64,000 nucleotides of DNA, from NCBI GenBank assembly GCA_963693315.1, contig OY856186.1:236902222-236966221 (forward strand), in the 5' to 3' direction. The translations under genes and the position numbers were made by a program. The DNA comes from Diogma glabrata. Lineage: Eukaryota; Arthropoda; Insecta; Diptera; Cylindrotomidae. Shown here piece after piece: positions 57,129 to 64,000 of this stretch. The notes below the pieces were generated by a model. It saw only the letters and a list, made by a program, of their open reading frames with translations, was not told the DNA's origin and did not search any database. Each line of letters opens with the position of its first letter. The stretch's first letter is position 1.

Positions 57129-58972
57129 TGTAATTCCCTGCAATAAGTAAATGTATTGTTAGATAAATGTATTAATAGGAAAATATATTAATAAGTAGCT
57201 ATATTGATAACTAAAAGTATTAATATTAAGATTTTCTTGATAAAACCTTTGTTTACCTTTATGGTTGTTGTTGAATGTCATTTGACATTTATTCTGACTT
57301 TTGAGCTTTTTACTTGGTGCAGTTTTCGCTTTTCACCACATTCCAAAAATTGGCGTATTCGTCTTTTTAAAGTGTTTTTTATTTTTTCACTAATTCCAAT
57401 GGTGAAAATGCGCGGCGCTGCTGAAAGTGAAAGGTTTTAATGTCATATGTATTTATATATTGTTTTTTGGCTTTAAAAAGCGCTCTTGCCTTTAGATCTT
57501 CATCTAGAAGGGTCAATTTGTTCGTCGATGTTTTTTTTTGTTTTTGTTAAAATTAAAAATAAGTCTTTTGTTAAAAAATAACATGTGCACACTAGAATGT
57601 TCTAGTGGTTCTTTTTTAAGGAAATTTGTTCAAGTTTGTTATAAATTAAAGTTATAAAAAGTGCATTGAGTTTTTTTTGTGAGTTGTATCGTCGAATCAT
57701 CTTTTTATAATGTTGCAATAAAAATACATAGTGGAATGTTACATCTCCTGTTTTATGTGATTTTGTGCATTGAACCGTTTACTGCGTGCTGTGAATGTTA
57801 ATAAAACCTAACCAATCTAAGTGATGATTGTTGATGCCTGGAATGGAGTGGTCTAGTTGCTATGCTGTTTTTTTTTGGGCCTTTAGGCTACCGTCGATCA
57901 TCACAAATACAGATATTGCCACGTCGATTCTGCTCATCGTTACTATACATTGTATAACTTTTCAAGCTAGTACTACTCATCGATTCTGCTCATCGTTACT
58001 ATACATTATATAACATTTCAAGCTATTACTATTCATCGATTTTGCTCATCGTTAATATACGTTGTACAACATTTTAAGATATTGCCACGTCGATTCTGCT
58101 CATCGTTACTATACATTGTATAACTTTTCAAGCTAGTACTACTCATCGATTCTGCTCATCGTTACTATACATTATATAACATTTCAAGCTATTACTATTC
58201 ATCGATTTTGCTCATCGTTAATATACGTTGTACGACATTTTAAGATATTGCCACGTCGATTCTGCTCATCGTTAATATACATTGTATAACATTTCAAGCT
58301 AGTACTACTCATCGATTCTGCTCATCGTTACTATACATTATATAACATTTCAAGCTATTACTATTCATCGATTTTGCTCATCGTTAATATACGTTGCACA
58401 ACATTTTAAGATATTGCCACGTCGATTCTGCTCATCGTTACTATACATTGTATAACTTTTCAAGCTAGTACTACTCATCGATTCTGCTCATCGTTACTAT
58501 ACATTATATAACATTTCAAGCTATTACTATTCATCAATTTTGCTCATCGTTAATATACGTTGTACAACATTTTAAGATATTGCCACGTCGATTCTGCTCA
58601 TCGTTACTATACATTGTATAACTTTTCAAGCTAGTACTACTCATCGATTCTGCTCATCGTTACTATACATTATATAACATTTCAAGCTATTACTATTCAT
58701 CAATTTTGCTCATCGTTAATATACGTTGTACAACATTTTAAGATATTGCCACGTCGATTCTGCTCATCGTTACTATATATTGTATAACATTTCAAGTTAT
58801 TACTATTCATCGATTCTGTTCATCGTTACTATACATCGCACAACAGTTTCAGCTATCACTCAGCATTGAATAACGCATTTTTGATCAAACCCGTCATTGT
58901 TATCGAAGCCGTGGTGCGGATTTTTTCATCGCTTCTATACAGTCCACTACTGCTCTTCGACACGGCCGCATC
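57129..58972 (+). repeat. Probable 5' LTR of the BEL/Pao element
   Basis: The right limit is set by the PBS at 58976. The left limit is proposed at TGTAATTCCCTGC (57129) because it starts with TG and lies just after unrelated sequence; the 3' LTR is outside the window, so it cannot be checked here. Contains TTTATATATTG near 57450 as a possible TATA region and the 166-bp array. Similar sequence at 53740-55420 supports its being an LTR unit. Confidence 0.5.
57912..58865. repeat. 166-bp higher-order tandem array
   Basis: GATATTGCCACGTCGATTCT starts at 57912, 58078, 58244, 58410, 58576 and 58742: five intervals of exactly 166. Each unit is made of three ~55-bp subunits, each with CTCATCGTTA(A/C)TATAC. 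The last unit is partial and ends near 58865. Lengths are perfectly conserved while a few bases vary. Confidence 0.95.
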
Positions 58973-58975
58973 ATT

Positions 58976-58994
58976 TGGTCCTTCGAGCGGGATC
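58976..58994 (+). promoter_or_regulatory. Primer binding site of the BEL/Pao element (tRNA-Tyr type)
   Basis: TGGTCCTTCGAGCGGGATC. The first part is the complement of the tRNA-Tyr 3' end (CTCGAAGGACCA); from memory one mismatch (G for C) at position 13. Such PBS sequences are frequent in BEL elements. Confidence 0.72.
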
Positions 58995-58999
58995 TGGGA

Positions 59000-59403
59000 A
59001 TCAAGGTCATCGAATTGATCACAGGAAGCAAGACATCAGTCAACACTAATCTAAGGTACTTGATCTATGGTATTATAACTTAATTATATTTTTAGTTTAT
59101 CATTACTTTTTTACTTGAGCTTATTGTGATTATTTCAATCTGTCATTTTAAAATGATATCTGCTGTTCTCCTACATGATAGATGAGGGAGTTTATCGGAT
59201 AATTTGACTCCCCAATCTTCTAATTTGTTCCGTTTGTACCTGCCGCTCTGGTTTTGGTTTGATTCACTTGTTGTTTCGTATTTGAAGCCTTGCTCTCACT
59301 CGTTATTCGCGTCATCCGTGTGTTCTGGTTATAAATAGAGTGTTTGCCTCTTAATAATTTTTTCATCAGAATTTCAAGTGTTTCTGTCAGTCATAACACC
59401 ACT
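59000..59403 (+). other. Leader of the BEL/Pao element
   Basis: About 400 bases between PBS and ORF, without a conserved frame. It contains a hairpin-free, T-rich stretch (59080-59160). Confidence 0.5.
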
Positions 59404-62400
59404 ATGACACATATACCTGACATCGACCTTCTAAAACGACAACGAGCTGCGTTCAAGGGTCAATTAACACAGTTCAAGGGTAAGATAGCCGCATCTGCGT
59501 CAGTGGGTAGCTTCGAATCCTTGCTACGACGTATTCAACGCATCTATGACAAATACGACGCAATTCAATGTCAAATCGAACTAATTGACGAGGCGTCAAG
59601 TACTGATCGACTATCGTTTGAAGACGATTATGGGTTACTGGAGACTAATTTGCGTGACAAGCTGCACGACATAAAGAAAAACGAAGACTCTATATTGTCC
59701 ACATCGGTGCTCAACACATCCCATCATGAGTTGAATTCTGGCACTTCTGGTACAGTCGGAGTACGACTTCCAGAAATTATTTTGCCATCCTTTAACGGAT
59801 TGGAGTCGGAGTGGTTGGCTTTTCGAGATGTATACTTAGATTTAATTCATAACAAGCAGCTTGAACCAACAGTCAAATTTTTGTACTTGATATCAAGCAT
59901 TCGGTTAGGATCAGCGTTTAGAATTATTGAAAGTCTTCCAGTGACCTCCACCAACTACGAACTTGCTTGGAAAACGTTGTGTGATCGTTATGACAACGAA
60001 ATTAATATACAACGCTTCCACGTACGGGAACTCTATGATGCTCGTAGCCCTGAAGAAGATTCATATCGCTCACTTGAAACCTTCATTGATACAATTCTTA
60101 AGAATTATAATGCTTTGCAGTCACTAAAGGTTAATGTCTCATCATGGGATCTATTGTTGGTACATCACATAGCACAAAAATTGGATAACGGATCTCGTTT
60201 GTACGTCCTTAAAAATTCTAAATTGAACTCAGCCCTGTCATTCCTAAAGATGATTCAGCTATTGCGAAATCGCACCAGAATCTTACAAGTCATGCATGGA
60301 AATAAACCACTCCCAATTGGTCGTAATCTTCGACCCCAAAAACGATTAGCTTTGAATTCGTCAACATTAGAACCATCGATCGTTTCTAATGGTCTCTGTA
60401 CGTATTGTCGTGGCTCACATACACTTATCCACTGTCCCACGTTTACTAGTGACAATCTGAGTCCTAGAGCAAGATTTCAATTCATCAAAGAGAAAAGACT
60501 CTGTGGAAATTGCCTGGTGGAACGGCACTTTATCCGTGAATGTAAACAGTCACCATGCAATGAATGTTCCCTTAAGCATCACTCATTGTTACATTTTTCA
60601 TCTCCTATAAGTACTGCTCCATGGAAGAATTCACCTTCCGTCTCAGGAAATCAAGCTGCAATCGAATCTGCCTCATCAATCGACATAGACCATGAAGATA
60701 TTCGGACTAACTCGTCGAGTTCTATTGCAGCCATGGCTCTGACGTCATCGTTGCAAGCAACTGAGAACACAAGGTCAATCATACTGCTCGGGACAGCTCG
60801 CGTAAGAGTATCTGCAGGAAACCGATCTCAAAATTGCAGAGTTCTTCTCGACAGTGGGTCCACCATGAACTTTGTCACGTCTCAAACATGCCATAGGCTG
60901 AACGCTCACAAATATAAAACAAATAAAATTATCTCTGGTATTGGGGCCTCTAAGTCCACTTTAACTCACAAAACTTATCTTATCATTTCATCGCTAGCTT
61001 CAGACTTCAGTATTAACTTAAAGTTCTACATATTGCCTCAGATTACAGGTCACTTACCGGCAACGCCAATTACAATGTCGACATTCCGTTTGCCACCTGG
61101 TGTTCAACTGGCTGACCCATCGTTCACTACGCCGGGACGCATTGATCTCCTGTTAGGAGCTGAGGTCTATCACCAACTATTTTCAGGTGTCACATTGTGT
61201 ATTGACCAACAATTGCCCCCTTTACAAGATACGAAACTGGGATATGTCATATGCGGTAAATCAACATCCACCATCGACATGGTCGGTGAGTACCGAGACA
61301 GCATGGCCTTTTGCACTGTTGAGTCTCTGGACACTCAAATCAAGCAATTTTGGGAGTTGGAGAGTCTTCCCACTAAACCCATGTTATCTCATGAGGCCGT
61401 GATGTGCGAAGAACACTACCAAGAAAATGTTACCCGATTAAAGAGCGGAAGATATGTCGTTGCTCTCCCAACAAAAACTAATATTACACAGCTTGGACAT
61501 TCTCGATTTCTTGCACAACGTCAACTTTTATCCCTTGAGAAACGTCTCGCTGGAAGAGAAGACACATATACACAATACCGTACATTTATGAATGAATATG
61601 CTTCATTGGGTCATATGATTCCTGTAAATTCATCGTCCGATTCTGGATCTTTTTATCTGCCTCATCATTGCGTTTTCAAGGAGCAGAGTATCACCACCAA
61701 ATTGCGTGTTGTTTTTAATGGGTCAGCAAAGTCATCTTCACAGTTGTCATTGAATGACTGTTTACTTGTCGGGCCGACAATCCAACAGGATCTTTTTTCA
61801 ATACTGCTTCGTTTTAGAACGCATAATGTGGCGTTTATCGGTGACATCGCAAAGATGTACAGGCAAATACTTGTGCGTAAGGATCAGACAGATCTCCAGC
61901 GTATTCTGTGGCGTAACCATCCATCTGAACCCATACGATCGTTTAACTTGCAAACTGTCACTTATGGAACAGCTTGCGCTCCCTTTTTGGCGACACGAAC
62001 ACTGAAACAATTAGCCATTGATGAGCATAACAGATTTCCTTCAGCTGCCAAAATATTACAAAATGATTTCTATGTTGATGATGCACTTACTGGGGCTGTT
62101 TCTGTTGAATCAGCGCTAAAATTGAAATCTGATCTGATCAACTTACTGAGTCGAGGTGGGTTTGAACTCCGAAAGTTCTTCTCTAACGTGCAACAACTGG
62201 CTTCTGAAGAACAATCAAGGTCGTCCATTATTCTTGTGCTGGGTTTATTGTGGAATACTGGCACTGATACCTTCGAAACTCCTCTTGACAGATTACCTCT
62301 TACGTCAATGAGTACTAAGCGCCTCATTTTATCCGAAATTTGCCAATTATTCGACCCATTGGGCACTTGGGCACCAATAATTATTACTGCCAAGTTGTTG

Positions 62401-64000
62401 ATGCAAACGATATGGACACATCAACACATAGGATGGGATGATGAATTACCGTCAACCATAACCCAGTCATGGAGAATATTTAAGGAAGAATTACAATCTT
62501 TGCATCATATATCTGTTCCCCGACATGTAATTCCACTGAAGCAAAGAAACATTCAGCTGCATGGTTTTTGCGACGTCTCGGAGAAGGCATATGGCTGTGT
62601 GCTGTATATTCGATCGATAACCACAGCTAACCAATATGTAGTTAATCTGCTTTGTGCCAAATCACGTGTATCACCACTGAAACGGCAAACAATTCCAAGA
62701 CTGGAATTATGTGCTGCACTACTGTTGTCTGAGCTGATGATGAAGGTACTTACGGTCATAGGCATAACATTCGATACGGTGTATTTGTGGACAGATTCCA
62801 CAATTACCCTGTTTAGAATTCAGTCTGAACCGTATAAGTACACCACCTTTGTGGCCAACCGGTTAACCAAAATCCAAGAATTGACAAACCCTGCCAACTG
62901 GCGTTATGTTGGCACAAAGGAGAACCCGGCGGATATCGTGTCCAGGGGACTTATGCCCTCTCAATTTAAGTCAGCCTCATTGTGGTGGAATGGCCCTGAT
63001 TTTTTGAAAATGGATTCTTCATCTTGGTCTCCTGCAATCCTTGTATGTGCACAACAGTTGACAGGACTTGAACTTCGCCCAGTTGTGAACCCTAGTCTCA
63101 CTCAATCGGTATCTGTCACTGATGACATATTTTGTCGTTTCCAATCATTCACGATGTTGATTCGTGTGGTGGCCTATATGATTCGGTTCGGTACTAATGC
63201 TAAACACCAAGACGAGCGTAGTACTTCTCACTCCATTCACTTACAACCTGGAGAAATTCAAGCGGCAAGAATCCGCTTAATCAAACTCGTTCAACTGAAG
63301 TTTTATGCTGCTGATATTCAGTCTCTTCAAAACAAGAACCAGGTCTCATCAAAAAGTCCTTTATTGCCCCTTGCTGTCTTTATCGACGCCTTTGGGGTAC
63401 TACGAGTGGGAGGTCGGTTATCCGATGCATCACTTACTAACGATCACAAGCACCCAATCCTGCTTCCACGACATCACAAGCTAAGTTTGTTACTCGTTCG
63501 TCACGAACATCTTCGATTACTTCATGCAGGACCTCAAGCGCTCCTCTATAACCTTCGACTTAGTTACTGGGTCATCGGCGGTCGGGAACTGTGCAGATCA
63601 GTTGTTCACGATTGTATCCGCTGTAGTCGCGCCAAACCTTTGTTGCGAGACCAAATAATGGGCAATCTACCAACCGATCGAGTCACAAGATCTGAACGGG
63701 CGTTTGCCATCATAGGAATTGACTTTTGCGGCCCGTTTCTCCTTCAACAATCAATCCGCTCAAAAATCAGAGTTAAATGCTATATTTGCGTGTTCGTGTG
63801 TTTCGCCACTAAGGCTGTCCATTTGGAAATGGTTCTTGATACCACCTCTGAAGCGTTCATTGCTTGCCTTCGTCGTTTTGTCGCCCGTCGTGGGATCTGT
63901 AACCGAATTTACTCCGACAACGCGACAAATTTCATTGGTGCTCGTACGCAACTTCAAGAGCTCAGAAAACTGTTTACATCAACCTCGTTTCTTGACACCA
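59404..64000 (+). CDS. BEL/Pao Gag-Pol polyprotein, open to the window edge (>1532 aa)
   Basis: I read every codon from ATG 59404 to the window end and found no stop. Order: N-terminal Gag (DUF1759-like: LPEIILPSFNGLESEWLAF at about 121-139; YDNEINIQRFHVREL), zinc knuckles from residue 332 (CTYCRGSHTLIHC, then CGNCLVERHFIREC), protease LLDSGS at 481-486, RT with GDIAKMYRQI (D814) and YVDD at 890-893, RNase H with GFCDVSEKAYG (D1057), PRLELCAA (E1101) and WTDST (D1131), integrase with zinc region (HLRLLHAG, CIRC at 1404-1407), catalytic D1440 (GIDFCGPF) and D1505 (YSDNATNF). The catalytic E, integrase C-terminus and 3' LTR lie beyond 64000. Gag and Pol in one frame is usual for BEL/Pao. It looks capable of activity. 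Confidence 0.93.
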   Translation, partial: MTHIPDIDLLKRQRAAFKGQLTQFKGKIAASASVGSFESLLRRIQRIYDKYDAIQCQIELIDEASSTDRLSFEDDYGLLETNLRDKLHDIKKNEDSILSTSVLNTSHHELNSGTSGTVGVRLPEIILPSFNGLESEWLAFRDVYLDLIHNKQLEPTVKFLYLISSIRLGSAFRIIESLPVTSTNYELAWKTLCDRYDNEINIQRFHVRELYDARSPEEDSYRSLETFIDTILKNYNALQSLKVNVSSWDLLLVHHIAQKLDNGSRLYVLKNSKLNSALSFLKMIQLLRNRTRILQVMHGNKPLPIGRNLRPQKRLALNSSTLEPSIVSNGLCTYCRGSHTLIHCPTFTSDNLSPRARFQFIKEKRLCGNCLVERHFIRECKQSPCNECSLKHHSLLHFSSPISTAPWKNSPSVSGNQAAIESASSIDIDHEDIRTNSSSSIAAMALTSSLQATENTRSIILLGTARVRVSAGNRSQNCRVLLDSGSTMNFVTSQTCHRLNAHKYKTNKIISGIGASKSTLTHKTYLIISSLASDFSINLKFYILPQITGHLPATPITMSTFRLPPGVQLADPSFTTPGRIDLLLGAEVYHQLFSGVTLCIDQQLPPLQDTKLGYVICGKSTSTIDMVGEYRDSMAFCTVESLDTQIKQFWELESLPTKPMLSHEAVMCEEHYQENVTRLKSGRYVVALPTKTNITQLGHSRFLAQRQLLSLEKRLAGREDTYTQYRTFMNEYASLGHMIPVNSSSDSGSFYLPHHCVFKEQSITTKLRVVFNGSAKSSSQLSLNDCLLVGPTIQQDLFSILLRFRTHNVAFIGDIAKMYRQILVRKDQTDLQRILWRNHPSEPIRSFNLQTVTYGTACAPFLATRTLKQLAIDEHNRFPSAAKILQNDFYVDDALTGAVSVESALKLKSDLINLLSRGGFELRKFFSNVQQLASEEQSRSSIILVLGLLWNTGTDTFETPLDRLPLTSMSTKRLILSEICQLFDPLGTWAPIIITAKLLMQTIWTHQHIGWDDELPSTITQSWRIFKEELQSLHHISVPRHVIPLKQRNIQLHGFCDVSEKAYGCVLYIRSITTANQYVVNLLCAKSRVSPLKRQTIPRLELCAALLLSELMMKVLTVIGITFDTVYLWTDSTITLFRIQSEPYKYTTFVANRLTKIQELTNPANWRYVGTKENPADIVSRGLMPSQFKSASLWWNGPDFLKMDSSSWSPAILVCAQQLTGLELRPVVNPSLTQSVSVTDDIFCRFQSFTMLIRVVAYMIRFGTNAKHQDERSTSHSIHLQPGEIQAARIRLIKLVQLKFYAADIQSLQNKNQVSSKSPLLPLAVFIDAFGVLRVGGRLSDASLTNDHKHPILLPRHHKLSLLLVRHEHLRLLHAGPQALLYNLRLSYWVIGGRELCRSVVHDCIRCSRAKPLLRDQIMGNLPTDRVTRSERAFAIIGIDFCGPFLLQQSIRSKIRVKCYICVFVCFATKAVHLEMVLDTTSEAFIACLRRFVARRGICNRIYSDNATNFIGARTQLQELRKLFTSTSFLDT

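Noticed and set aside
57912..58865. CRISPR array
   Set aside because: Units are contiguous 166-bp repeats without unique spacers, in a eukaryotic genome.
60255..60455. Minus-strand frames within 59404-64000
   Set aside because: Shadows of the BEL/Pao polyprotein, which is open through the whole span.

Overview
The window reads as an insect (arthropod) nuclear genome segment: strongly AT-rich, no bacterial gene organisation, one 200-base assembly gap, and no intact host gene that I can recognise. Almost everything identifiable is mobile DNA, much of it nested. The species cannot be fixed from this sequence. The insect assignment rests on the Ty3/gypsy, BEL/Pao, RTE, LINE and hAT families present.

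Layout. 0.4-1.2 kb: 3' end of a LINE reverse transcriptase (minus). 1.8-10.5 kb: a decayed gene of a multi-copy, uncharacterised animal family (plus), split by a 1.3-kb repeat and by gypsy element A (5702-9949). Element A is a young LTR element whose single long frame fuses Gag directly to integrase, with protease, RT and most of RNase H missing. 10.8-13.7 kb: a 2.8-kb element with ~290-bp inverted ends that each contain a hairpin, filled with AT-rich tandem repeats. 16.5-26.3 kb: gypsy element D (minus, near-intact gag and pol) inserted in a LINE endonuclease fossil. 26.5-33.5 kb: a second hairpin-ended element carrying a tyrosine-recombinase fragment and the assembly gap, itself split by gypsy element C (27947-33195). 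34-41 kb: a gypsy integrase fossil, a second copy (B) of the Gag-integrase element, and a 1.3-kb foldback. 41-44 kb: fossils of gypsy and BEL/Pao pol. 44.7-50.1 kb: a ~626-bp tandem repeat invaded by the 1.3-kb repeat and a 2-kb hAT element. 50-55.4 kb: a hAT MITE, a repeat array, and a relic BEL-type LTR hit by a short hAT. 55.6-57 kb: a 3'-truncated RTE LINE. 57.1-64 kb: an apparently intact BEL/Pao element running off the window, whose probable LTR contains an exact 166-bp higher-order tandem array.

Target-site duplications date the nesting: A (ATAT), B (ATAC), C (ATCAC), the hAT elements (8 bp each) and, less surely, D (TTTTA) are all younger than what they interrupt. The observations most worth following are the Gag-integrase fusion family lacking RT but present as two separate insertions with what looks like the same deletion junction, the hairpin-ended family linked to a tyrosine recombinase, and the BEL LTR with a homogenised 166-bp array.
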